A DNA stretch of 12,401 nucleotides from positions 1-12,401 of the forward strand of contig QHWF01000178.1 in assembly GCA_003222455.1 (NCBI GenBank). Direction: 5' to 3'. The stretch is from Acidobacteriota bacterium. Its GTDB lineage: Bacteria; Acidobacteriota; Vicinamibacteria; Vicinamibacterales; CAVVIG01. Position 1 is the stretch's first letter. Each line of letters starts with the position of its first letter. The notes beneath the pieces were generated by a model. It ran no database searches and was not told the origin of the DNA. It saw nothing but the letters and a program-made list of their open reading frames with translations. The position numbers and the translations under genes were made by a program. Shown here in pieces: positions 5,644-12,401 of this stretch.

Positions 5644-6639
5644 TCACGCGTTGGCCAGCGCCAGCAACGTTCTCCGAACCATTGCGCGCGTGAGCGGAAT
5701 CTTGTACGCGTTCTTCGCCAGCGGGCGCGCCCCTGCCACCGCCCCTTCCCCCGCTTGCGCCGCCAACGCCGGCGTGATCGTCCGGCCAGCGAGCATCCCC
5801 TCGACTTCGGGCAGGCGCCACGGAATCGGTGCGACTCCGCCCAGCACGACCCGCGCACGACGACACACATCGCGGTCCATGTCGAGCACGATCGCGGCGC
5901 TGACCACCGCATGCGTCCAGGCCTCGCGGTCCATGATCTTGTGATAGGTGCTGCGAACGGAGCGCCCCGCCGGCGGCAGGATCACCGCCGCAAGCACCTC
6001 GTCCTCTTTCAGCACGTTCTCGCGCGCCACGTTCTCTTTCGGGAGCGTGAAGAATTCCGCGGCCGGCACCGTGCGCTCGCCGTCCGGTCCGGCGATGCGG
6101 AACCTGGCGTCGAGCGCCACGAGCGCAGGCGCGGTGTCGGACGGATGCACGATATAGCTCGGACCGCCGCCGAAGATCGCGTGGAACTGGTTTTCGCCGG
6201 ATGCGGAATAGCAGGTCGTGCCGCCGTTCTTGAAGCAGGTGAATCCGTTGCGGTAGTACCAGCACCACGGGCGCTGACAGACGTTGCCGGCCAGTGTGGC
6301 GACGTTTCGAATCTGCGGCGTCGCGACGCTTCCGGCGGCTTCTGCCAGCACCGGATACATCCGGCGCACCGTCGCGTCCCGGCTGAGCGCATCGAGCGTG
6401 ATCAGCCCGCCAATCGTGACCGTGTCACTGCGGCTGTTGCCGGCGGCAACCTGGTCGAGCCCCTTGACCGCCTTCAGGTTCACGAGCAGATCCGGCGTGA
6501 TGAGGCGGTCTTTCATCATCCCGAGCACATCGCTGCCTCCGCCCGCGAGCGCCGCCGTGCGCCCGTCGCGATGCGCCTGCTGCAGCAGCGTCGCCGCGTG
6601 GTGCAGATCCCGGGGATTGACGTTGACGAACGCCTTCAT
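5644..6639 (-). CDS. FAD-binding subunit of a molybdenum hydroxylase (CoxM/PaoB-like)
   Basis: A 331-residue flavoprotein subunit that takes electrons from the [2Fe-2S] subunit and passes them to an external acceptor. FAD-binding (PCMH-type) motifs are ALAGGGSDVLGMMKDR at about 30-45 and TPQIRNVATLAGNV at 107-120. The C-terminal CO-dehydrogenase flavoprotein domain includes MDREAWTHAVVSAAI and RARVVLGGVAPIPWR. An insert after the second FAD motif holds four cysteines, C121-x4-C126-x8-C135-x7-C143; a similar Cys-rich insert in PaoB and in 4-hydroxybenzoyl-CoA reductase beta binds a [4Fe-4S] cluster, so one is inferred here. It has no signal peptide, so export would be by piggy-back on the Tat signal of the partner. 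It overlaps the upstream gene by ATGA (6636-6639), with AAGGTG 5 nt before the start: translational coupling. Confidence 0.92.
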   Translation of the reverse strand: MKAFVNVNPRDLHHAATLLQQAHRDGRTAALAGGGSDVLGMMKDRLITPDLLVNLKAVKGLDQVAAGNSRSDTVTIGGLITLDALSRDATVRRMYPVLAEAAGSVATPQIRNVATLAGNVCQRPWCWYYRNGFTCFKNGGTTCYSASGENQFHAIFGGGPSYIVHPSDTAPALVALDARFRIAGPDGERTVPAAEFFTLPKENVARENVLKEDEVLAAVILPPAGRSVRSTYHKIMDREAWTHAVVSAAIVLDMDRDVCRRARVVLGGVAPIPWRLPEVEGMLAGRTITPALAAQAGEGAVAGARPLAKNAYKIPLTRAMVRRTLLALANA

Positions 6640-9515
6640 GCGAGCACCTTGTCCAGCGTGATGGGCAGGTCTTTCATCCGCCGCCCGGTCGCGTTGAACA
6701 CCGCGTTGGCGACGGCAGCGACGGCTGGCACCTTGCTCGCTTCCCCCATGCTCTTCGCCCCGAATGGCCCGTACCCGTCGTCCGACTGGAGGAACAGCAC
6801 ATCGATCTCCGGCGCGTCGCGGTGCGTGAGGAGCCGCGCACCGTAGAACCCGGCGGTGAGCGGCGCGCCGCTCCGCCGGTCGTACAGGAGATCTTCGTGC
6901 AGCGCCATGCCGATGCCCATCAGCACGCCGCCCTTGATCTGGCTCGTGGCGGTCAACGGGTTGATGATTCGACCGCAGTCGTGAACGGCGAGGTACTTCA
7001 CCACCCTGATGCGGCCCAGTTCCGCATCGACTTCCACGTCGACGAAATGTGCGCCGAAGGTGTTGCGGACCTGGCCCGGCAGCGTCGGATTGGGACTGGC
7101 CGAGGCAATCAGCACTGCGCCGGCGTTCGGCGGACCCTTCTCGGCGATCTGCCTTCTGAGATCGCGCGCGGCCGCCACCACCGCGTCGCCGGTCATGATC
7201 GTCGTGCGGCTGCCGGATTCTCCCACCGAATAGGGACAGCGGTCGGTATCCCCCCACACGACGTCGACCCGCGAGAGCGGCACGTCCAGCGCTTCGGCCG
7301 CAATCAGGCCCATCGTCGTCTTCGCGCCGGCGCCGACGTCGGTGACACCGACGTGCACCGTGTATCGGCCTTTCGCGTCGAGGCGAATCACGGCGCTGCT
7401 GCGGCCCAGACCCGAGCGGAACGACACGAAGGCGACGCCGACGCCCCGCCTGATCGGCCCTCGATCGGCGCCGGCCTCGCGCCATTTCCGCTTCCATTCG
7501 AACGCGTCGACGCCGCGGCGAATGCACTGGTCGAGCGTGTAGCTGGTGTACGGCGTTTCGTCGCGGAACATCCGGGTCATGTTCCTGAGGATGAAGTCCA
7601 CCGGATCCATCTTCATCCTGAACGCCACGTGGTCCATCATCGACTGGATACCGAAATAGCCCTGCGGGTATTCCGGTCCGCGGAAGTTGCCGGAGACGGT
7701 GCGATTCGTGTACACGGGATAGACGACCGTCTCGACGTTCGGGCACCGATAGACGTCGACGCCGCCGATGGCGCCGGTGTTCTTGCGATACGGACCCATG
7801 CCGCTGTAGCCGCGCAAGTGAATCGCGGTGAGCGTGCCGTCGTTCTTCACGCCCACCTTGTAGTACTGCGTTGTCGGCCAGCGTCCGTGGACGCCGACGA
7901 AGTCTTCTTTCCGCGAGAGCTCGAGCTTCACCGGCGCACCCGCGTCCCGCGCAAGAACGGCCGCAATCAGGTCGGCATCCTGGTTCTGGTTCTTGTTGCC
8001 GAAGTTGCCGCCCATGTACTGGCAAATCACGCGGACGTTCTCGGGCGGAATGCCGAGATCGCGCGCCATGTCGGCGCGGCAATTTGCGATGCCGCCAGTC
8101 GGCGTGTACATGGTCAGTTTGCCGCCGTCCCAGTGCGCCACGGCGGCGCGCGGCTCCATCTGAGCGTTGTGAACGAACGCGGTTGTAAAGCGGTCCTCGA
8201 ACACCTGATCGGCGGCCTTCAGGCCCGCGTCGACGTCGCCGCGTCGCTGACTGATGGGCTGCGCTTCGTTGCGGTTGTTCAACGAGACGTTGCCGTCGGG
8301 CCAGATTTTCACGTCGGACCCGATGGCGTCGTCGTGATCGAGGACGAACGGCAGCAACTCGTAGTCGACCGTGATGCGCTGGAGCGCCTCTTCGGCGACC
8401 TGACGATCGACGGCGGCGACCGCGGCAACGGGTTCCCCGGCGAAACGCACCGGATTGTTGAACGCGTAGCGGCGCTGCCTGGTGATCTGCTTGACCTCGT
8501 CGTTGTACTGCTGGCCGCCGGCAACCGACCCCGCCCCCCACACCACGTTGCAGTTCTCGTGCGTGACGATCGCCTTCACGCCGGGGAGCGCACGCGCCCG
8601 GGACACGTCGATGCTTCGGATCCGCGCATGCGGATGCGGACTGCGGAGCACGCGCGCGTAGAGCATGCCCGGCAGCTTGATGTCGCCGGTGTAGACCGCC
8701 TTGCCGCTGACGCGTTCCACGGCGTCGATGCGTGGCGTGGGACGACCAACGACGCTCAACGCTCGGACCGCAGAACCCGCAGAGACACCACTTGTCGGCA
8801 GATCCACGGCAGGCTGCGCGTTCTGCGAGCCCTGCGTTGATCGTTCACGATTCAATGTGTTCTGCGGATTCTGCGCGTTCTGCATCGATCGTTGTGACGC
8901 CGCCGCCGCGAGGGTCGCCGCCACGTAATGGTTGTAACCGGAGCACCGGCAAAGGTTCCCGGTCAGGGCGGCCTTGACTTCGTCCGTGCTCGGGTGTGGA
9001 TTCGCCGCCAGCAGCGCGGTGGCCGCCAGCAGCTGGCCCGAGGTGCAGAAGCCGCACTGCGGCGCGTCGTGATCGACAAAGGCCTGCTGCAGCGGACTGA
9101 GCGCTCCGTCCCGAGCGAGGCCCTCGACTGTCTGCACCGATGTGCCCTCGGCCCACACGGCGAGCTGACTGCATGAGTACACCGGACGGCCGTCCAGCAG
9201 GACCGTGCACGCGCCGCACTCGCCGCGATCGCATCCGATTTTGGTGCCGGTGAGATTCAGATGATCGCGCAGCAGTTCGACGAGCGTGACGTGATCGTCG
9301 ACGTCCACCGTCCGGCGCGTGGCGTTGACCGTCAGCGTGATTGTCGTCTTGCGAGGGACCGACGTCGCGGCGGTCCGTTGCCCTTCGACCTCGCTCCGGG
9401 CGCCCCGAGCCTCGTCGAGGGGTTGTGGTGAGACCAGCGCGGGCGATGCGGCCGACGCGGCGATGGCGGTGCTGGCGCCCTCGAGGAACGTTCGTCGCGA
9501 GATGCGGCGCGGCAT
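6636..9515 (-). CDS. Tat-exported molybdenum hydroxylase, fused [2Fe-2S] and molybdopterin subunits
   Basis: A 959-residue protein of the xanthine dehydrogenase/aldehyde oxidase family; the substrate is unknown. In order: Tat signal (SRRTFLEG, residues 6-13); plant-type [2Fe-2S] domain with C95, C100, C103, C115; second [2Fe-2S] domain with C154, C157, C189, C191; a low-complexity linker at about 208-255; the hammerhead domain from about 258; then the Mo-cofactor domains with HNAQMEP (449-455), GGNFGNK (502-508), FRGPEYPQ (611-618) and the catalytic glutamate E925 in GAKSMGEAS. Small and large subunits are separate genes in CoxSL and PaoAC, so this is a fusion. The linker is encoded by a palindromic repeat (8766-8883). 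The ATG at 9515 follows a consensus TATAAT by 7 nt, which implies a leaderless mRNA. First gene of the operon. No XdhC-type maturation gene is in the window. Confidence 0.93.
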   Translation of the reverse strand: MPRRISRRTFLEGASTAIAASAASPALVSPQPLDEARGARSEVEGQRTAATSVPRKTTITLTVNATRRTVDVDDHVTLVELLRDHLNLTGTKIGCDRGECGACTVLLDGRPVYSCSQLAVWAEGTSVQTVEGLARDGALSPLQQAFVDHDAPQCGFCTSGQLLAATALLAANPHPSTDEVKAALTGNLCRCSGYNHYVAATLAAAASQRSMQNAQNPQNTLNRERSTQGSQNAQPAVDLPTSGVSAGSAVRALSVVGRPTPRIDAVERVSGKAVYTGDIKLPGMLYARVLRSPHPHARIRSIDVSRARALPGVKAIVTHENCNVVWGAGSVAGGQQYNDEVKQITRQRRYAFNNPVRFAGEPVAAVAAVDRQVAEEALQRITVDYELLPFVLDHDDAIGSDVKIWPDGNVSLNNRNEAQPISQRRGDVDAGLKAADQVFEDRFTTAFVHNAQMEPRAAVAHWDGGKLTMYTPTGGIANCRADMARDLGIPPENVRVICQYMGGNFGNKNQNQDADLIAAVLARDAGAPVKLELSRKEDFVGVHGRWPTTQYYKVGVKNDGTLTAIHLRGYSGMGPYRKNTGAIGGVDVYRCPNVETVVYPVYTNRTVSGNFRGPEYPQGYFGIQSMMDHVAFRMKMDPVDFILRNMTRMFRDETPYTSYTLDQCIRRGVDAFEWKRKWREAGADRGPIRRGVGVAFVSFRSGLGRSSAVIRLDAKGRYTVHVGVTDVGAGAKTTMGLIAAEALDVPLSRVDVVWGDTDRCPYSVGESGSRTTIMTGDAVVAAARDLRRQIAEKGPPNAGAVLIASASPNPTLPGQVRNTFGAHFVDVEVDAELGRIRVVKYLAVHDCGRIINPLTATSQIKGGVLMGIGMALHEDLLYDRRSGAPLTAGFYGARLLTHRDAPEIDVLFLQSDDGYGPFGAKSMGEASKVPAVAAVANAVFNATGRRMKDLPITLDKVLA
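8766..8883. repeat. Palindromic repeat inserted in frame in the molybdenum-hydroxylase gene
   Basis: The arm 8766-8790 (GACCGCAGAACCCGCAGAG...) is inverted relative to 8856-8883 (TGTGTTCTGCGGATTCTGCG...), matching at about 18 of 20 core positions. CTGCGCGTTCTGC also occurs as an exact direct repeat at 8814-8826 and 8871-8883. On the coding strand it reads MQNAQNPQNTLNRERSTQGS and onward to about residue 250, a Gln/Asn/Ser-rich stretch unlike the conserved domains on either side. It carries no stop in the gene's frame. Confidence 0.7.
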
Positions 9516-9522
9516 GTGGCGG

Positions 9523-9528
9523 ATTATA
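9523..9528 (-). promoter_or_regulatory. Consensus -10 box for the molybdenum-hydroxylase operon
   Basis: The reverse strand has TATAAT exactly, with 7 nt (CCGCCAC) to the ATG at 9515. Transcription would start at or next to the A of the ATG. No -35 match is found at 16-18 bp, so an activator or a different sigma factor may be needed. Confidence 0.55.
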
Positions 9529-9561
9529 TGACCGTTGGCCTGCGCTGCAGCGCTGGAAGGA

Positions 9562-9567
9562 TATACT
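9562..9567 (+). promoter_or_regulatory. Probable -10 box for glcDE
   Basis: TATACT (one mismatch to consensus) lies 10 nt before the ATG at 9578, predicting a leader of only a few bases. No Shine-Dalgarno is correctly spaced (GGAAGG at 9555-9560 is too far). No clear -35 box is seen. Confidence 0.45.
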
Positions 9568-9577
9568 GACCCTGCTG

Positions 9578-11026
9578 ATGAACCCTGTGTTCCTCGCCGA
9601 ATTGCGTCACGTTCTCGGCGCCGGCGCCGTGCTGCAGGACCCGCTCGAGCTGATCACCTACGAGTGCGACGCGCTGCCGCACCTGCGCTCGGTGCCCGCG
9701 GCCGTCGTGCTGCCCTCGTCTGCCGCCGAGGTGCAGGCGATCGTGCGACTGTGCGCGCGCGAGAAGGTGCCGTTCGTCGCTCGCGGCCACGGCACCGGAT
9801 TGTCCGGCGGCGCGCTGCCCGTCTCGGGCTGCGTGGTGATCGCGCTGTCGCGGCTCAATCGCATTCTGAGCGTCGATATCCCGAATCAGCGGGTGACCGT
9901 CGAGCCGGGCGTCACCAACCTCGAGATCACGCGTCAGGTCGCGCCGTTCGGCTACTACTACGCGCCCGATCCCTCGAGCCAGCAGGTGTGCTCGATCGGC
10001 GGGAACGTCGCCGAAAATTCGGGCGGCGCCCACTGTCTGAAATACGGGTTCACCACTCATCACGTGCTCGCGGTCGAGGCGGTCCTGCCGAACGGGGAGA
10101 TGGCGCACATCGGCGGATCGCTCGTCGACACGCCCGGCCCCGATCTCGTCGGGTTGATCGTCGGATCGGAAGGGACGCTGGCCATCGTGACGAGCATCAC
10201 CGTGCGAGTCCTCCGCCGGCCCGAGACCGTCCAGACGCTGCTTGCGGCATTCGACACGATCGACGCAGGCGGCCTGGCGGTGTCGGACATCATCGGCAGT
10301 GGCATCATTCCGGCCGCCGTCGAGATGATGGACGCGCTCGCGATTCAGGCGGCCGAAGCGGCGGTGCATCCCGGATTTCCGAAGAGCGACACGATCCTCA
10401 TCGTCGAGCTCGACGGACCGGCGGCGGAAGTGACGGCGCTGTTCGACGTGGTGCAGGGGATTTGCCGTCGCTCAGGCGCAACCACCATCGAGGTGGCGCA
10501 GAACGACGAGCAGCGGGCGCGGATCTGGAAAGGCCGGAAGGCGGCGTTTGCCGCGATGGGCCGCGTCTCGCCGAATTACTACGTGCAGGACGGCGTGGTC
10601 CCGCGCACGCAGCTGCCGCAGGTGCTGAATCGCATTCGACAGCTCGAAGCGCGATCCGGGCTGCGAATCGGCAACGTCTTTCACGCCGGCGACGGCAACC
10701 TGCATCCGCTGATCTGCTACGACGAACGGGTCGCGGGCGAAGCGGACAAGGCGGTGGAGGTGGCGGCCGAGATTCTCTCCTATTGCATCGAGGCGGGCGG
10801 CTCGCTGACCGGCGAGCACGGGATTGGCGCGGACAAGTCGGCCTACATGCCGCAGATGTTCACGCCCGACGATCTCGCGCTCATGCAACGCGTCCGCGCG
10901 GCCTTCGACCCGCAGCGTCTCTGCAATCCCGGCAAGATCTTCCCGGCGCCGCGGCTCTGCGGCGAGGTGCCGGGTCCGTATCGGCAGCATCCCGTCGAAG
11001 AGGCCGGCCTCGCCGAGCGACTGTGA
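9578..11026 (+). CDS. glcD: FAD-linked glycolate/2-hydroxyacid oxidase subunit GlcD
   Basis: A 482-residue flavoprotein that oxidises glycolate (or D-lactate or a similar 2-hydroxyacid) to the 2-oxoacid. The N-terminal FAD-binding (PCMH) domain contains VARGHGTGLSGGALP (67-81) and PDPSSQQVCSIGGNVAENSGG (130-150). The C-terminal FAD-oxidase domain contains FHAGDGNLHP (368-377), GEHGIG (412-417) and CNPGKIFP (449-456). Length and motif order fit GlcD. The ATG at 9578 is preferred: the conserved domain starts right after it, and the upstream frame extension overlaps the divergent gene. The stop codon overlaps the start of glcE by 4 bp. D-lactate dehydrogenases look alike, but the paired glcE-like gene favours glycolate oxidase. 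Confidence 0.93.
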   Translation: MNPVFLAELRHVLGAGAVLQDPLELITYECDALPHLRSVPAAVVLPSSAAEVQAIVRLCAREKVPFVARGHGTGLSGGALPVSGCVVIALSRLNRILSVDIPNQRVTVEPGVTNLEITRQVAPFGYYYAPDPSSQQVCSIGGNVAENSGGAHCLKYGFTTHHVLAVEAVLPNGEMAHIGGSLVDTPGPDLVGLIVGSEGTLAIVTSITVRVLRRPETVQTLLAAFDTIDAGGLAVSDIIGSGIIPAAVEMMDALAIQAAEAAVHPGFPKSDTILIVELDGPAAEVTALFDVVQGICRRSGATTIEVAQNDEQRARIWKGRKAAFAAMGRVSPNYYVQDGVVPRTQLPQVLNRIRQLEARSGLRIGNVFHAGDGNLHPLICYDERVAGEADKAVEVAAEILSYCIEAGGSLTGEHGIGADKSAYMPQMFTPDDLALMQRVRAAFDPQRLCNPGKIFPAPRLCGEVPGPYRQHPVEEAGLAERL

Positions 11027-12252
11027 CACGAACCGGAGACGCCGCTCCCATCATCGAGCCCGGCACCGCACAGGAGTTCGCTCTCGCACTTCGAGATGCA
11101 TCGGCACGCCGTCAGTCGGTGCTCATCCGGGGAGCCGGCACCAAGATGGACTGGGGACGGACGCCGGCCGCGATCGACGTCATCCTCAGCACGCGGCGGA
11201 TGAACCGGCTGCTCGCGCATCAACACGGCGACCTGACTGCCACCGCAGAAGCCGGCGCCACGCTCGCCGGCATGAATCGCACCCTCGCCGAGCACCGGCA
11301 ATGGCTTCCGCTGGATCCGCCGTTCGCCGACCGCGCCACCATCGGCGGCATCCTGGCGACGAACGACAGCGGGCCGTTGCGCCATCGGTTCGGCACGCCT
11401 CGCGATCTCGTCATCGGCGTGGAGCTCGTCACGACCGATGGCGCCCTCGCCAAGGCCGGCGGCCGCGTCGTCAAGAACGTGGCCGGCTACGACCTGTCGA
11501 AGCTGGTCGCCGGATCGTTTGGCAGCCTGGCCGCCATCGTCAGCGCGACGTTCAAGCTCGCCCCGTTGCCGGCCGCGTCGAAGACGCTGGTGATCGAAGC
11601 GTCGGACTTCGACGCGCTCGGACGAATCGTCGGCGCGATGATGGCGAGTCAACTCGAGCCGCTCGCGTTCGAGATCCACGTGCCGGACGTCGTCGGAGCG
11701 GAGCTCGGTCCGCCGTCGCGCGCCGGGCAGCGACGGCCGCTCCGTTCGTCGCTGCAGCTTCGCTTCGCGTCGGTGGCGGCCGCGTGCGATGCGCAGATCG
11801 CACAGGCGTGTGCACTGGCGCCCCTGACGGACTGCGCGACAGAGACGCTTCAAGGCGACGAGGAACGTGAGGCATGGGAGACGCACGCCCGCCGGATCTG
11901 GGACGCACCGGGCGCCCTTGTCCGCGCGAGCTGGCTGCCGGCGACGGTGTCGGCCGCCATGAGCGAATTGCGCCGGATGGCCGGATCGGCGTGCATCCAG
12001 CTGGCAGGCCGCGCGGCAATCGGCGCCGGGCTGATCCGGATCGATGCCGACGTGCGCGCGCAGGCAGCCGTTGTCGAACAGCTCCGCCAGTCGGCGCTAT
12101 TCGGCAACGTCGTCGTCGTTCGAGGCAGCCCCGATCTGAAGGCGCTGGTCGACGTGTGGGGACCGCAGGGCGATCGCGACCAGGTGTTCGCGTCGGTGAA
12201 GCGGGCGCTCGATCCGGACGGCGTGTTGAACGCGGGGCGGGGTCCGCTTTAA
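11023..12252 (+). CDS. glcE: Glycolate oxidase FAD-binding subunit GlcE
   Basis: A 409-residue second flavin-domain subunit of the glycolate oxidase complex. The FAD-binding domain spans about residues 10-180, with LIRGAGTKMDWG (34-45), DPPFADRATIGGILATNDSG and the subunit-typical block GGRVVKNVAGYDLSKLVAGS (146-165). The C-terminal half is weakly conserved, and the end DPDGVLNAGRGPL is the GlcE version of the 'NPGRF' terminus. The GTG at 11023 overlaps the glcD stop as GTGA, so translation is coupled; no strong ribosome site is seen. GlcF (Fe-S subunit) would be expected next, but a tandem repeat array begins one base after the stop codon and no glcF start is seen before the window ends. Confidence 0.9.
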   Translation: MTRTGDAAPIIEPGTAQEFALALRDASARRQSVLIRGAGTKMDWGRTPAAIDVILSTRRMNRLLAHQHGDLTATAEAGATLAGMNRTLAEHRQWLPLDPPFADRATIGGILATNDSGPLRHRFGTPRDLVIGVELVTTDGALAKAGGRVVKNVAGYDLSKLVAGSFGSLAAIVSATFKLAPLPAASKTLVIEASDFDALGRIVGAMMASQLEPLAFEIHVPDVVGAELGPPSRAGQRRPLRSSLQLRFASVAAACDAQIAQACALAPLTDCATETLQGDEEREAWETHARRIWDAPGALVRASWLPATVSAAMSELRRMAGSACIQLAGRAAIGAGLIRIDADVRAQAAVVEQLRQSALFGNVVVVRGSPDLKALVDVWGPQGDRDQVFASVKRALDPDGVLNAGRGPL

Positions 12253-12253
12253 G

Positions 12254-12401
12254 GGAACTCACGCTGCAAGGTGCTTTGGAACTAACGCTGCAAGGTGCTT
12301 GGAACTAACGCTCCAACGTGCTTCGAACTAACGCTCCAACGTGCTTGCAACTAACGCCGTAACGTGCTTGGAACTAACGCCGTAACGTGCTTGGAACTAA
12401 C
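12254..12401. repeat. 23-bp tandem repeat array (GGAACTAACGC...GTGCTT), at least 6.4 units
   Basis: Units start at 12254 (24 bp), 12278, 12301, 12324, 12347, 12370 and 12393 (cut by the window end). Each keeps AACTAACGC and GTGCTT. A short core varies in pairs: GCTGCAAGG in units 1-2, GCTCCAACG in 3-4, GCCGTAACG in 5-6. The period is not a multiple of three and no protein is supported. It begins one base after the glcE stop codon. Confidence 0.92.

Noticed and set aside
6640..8541. Upstream extension of the FAD-subunit frame to 965 codons
   Set aside because: The extension is a second frame inside the Mo subunit. The ATG at 6639, with AAGGTG before it and the ATGA overlap, is the real start.
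5512..8840. Long + strand frames (444 and 672 codons) opposite the molybdenum-hydroxylase genes
   Set aside because: Arg/Ala/His-rich sequence without recognisable domains; the reverse strand encodes conserved enzymes with intact motifs.
9341..9577. Upstream extension of glcD
   Set aside because: It overlaps the start and Tat signal of the divergent gene and reads as low-complexity Arg-rich sequence; the GlcD domain starts at 9578.
12254..12401. CRISPR array
   Set aside because: The 23-bp period has no unique spacers; nearly the whole unit is repeated and no cas gene is present.

Overview
The window is a GC-rich (high-GC third positions, few A/T-rich stretches) bacterial chromosome segment, most compatible with a soil or sediment acidobacterium of the Vicinamibacteria type. 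This placement is an inference from gene content: Tat-exported amidase, S8 protease with NIVWGT repeats, fused Tat molybdenum hydroxylase, cyclophilin of the FHRTV/NQPD type, and abundant short palindromic repeats. No rRNA or tRNA gene is visible, so taxonomy is not proven.

Layout. 1-281: a non-coding, strongly structured stretch (one two-part hairpin, a run of very GC-rich hairpins, then an 8-bp quasi-tandem repeat). 282-1856: Tat-exported amidase. 1857-2233: intergenic, with a long imperfect palindrome. 2234-3901: secreted subtilisin-like protease ending in five perfect 6-residue repeats. 3899-3993: a REP-like hairpin that supplies the protease stop codon, plus an A/T-rich 21-bp stem. 4027-4614 (+) and 4628-5152 (-): convergent GNAT acetyltransferase and cyclophilin-type PPIase, the latter apparently separated from its signal peptide by a one-base frameshift. 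5246-5310: a second REP-like hairpin in inverse orientation and another hairpin. 5325-9515 (-): a three-gene operon for an exported molybdenum hydroxylase (fused [2Fe-2S]/molybdopterin subunit, FAD subunit with a four-cysteine insert, small twin-arginine protein). 9516-9577: a 62-bp divergent promoter region. 9578-12252 (+): glcD-glcE-like glycolate oxidase subunits with a 4-bp overlap. 12254-12401: the start of a 23-bp tandem repeat array running off the window.

How the genes work together. The molybdenum hydroxylase is predicted to act outside the cytoplasm, with electrons passing Mo -> two [2Fe-2S] -> FAD; its substrate cannot be read from the sequence. GlcD and GlcE are flavoprotein subunits of a 2-hydroxyacid (glycolate) dehydrogenase whose Fe-S subunit GlcF is not in the window. 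The amidase and protease are separate exported hydrolases, fitting a scavenging lifestyle. No complete new defence or mobile system is visible. The most unusual signal is a family of palindromic repeat arms (CNCAGANNACNCAGA-like) found between genes, in a 5' leader, and once in frame inside the molybdenum-hydroxylase gene, where it encodes the interdomain linker.
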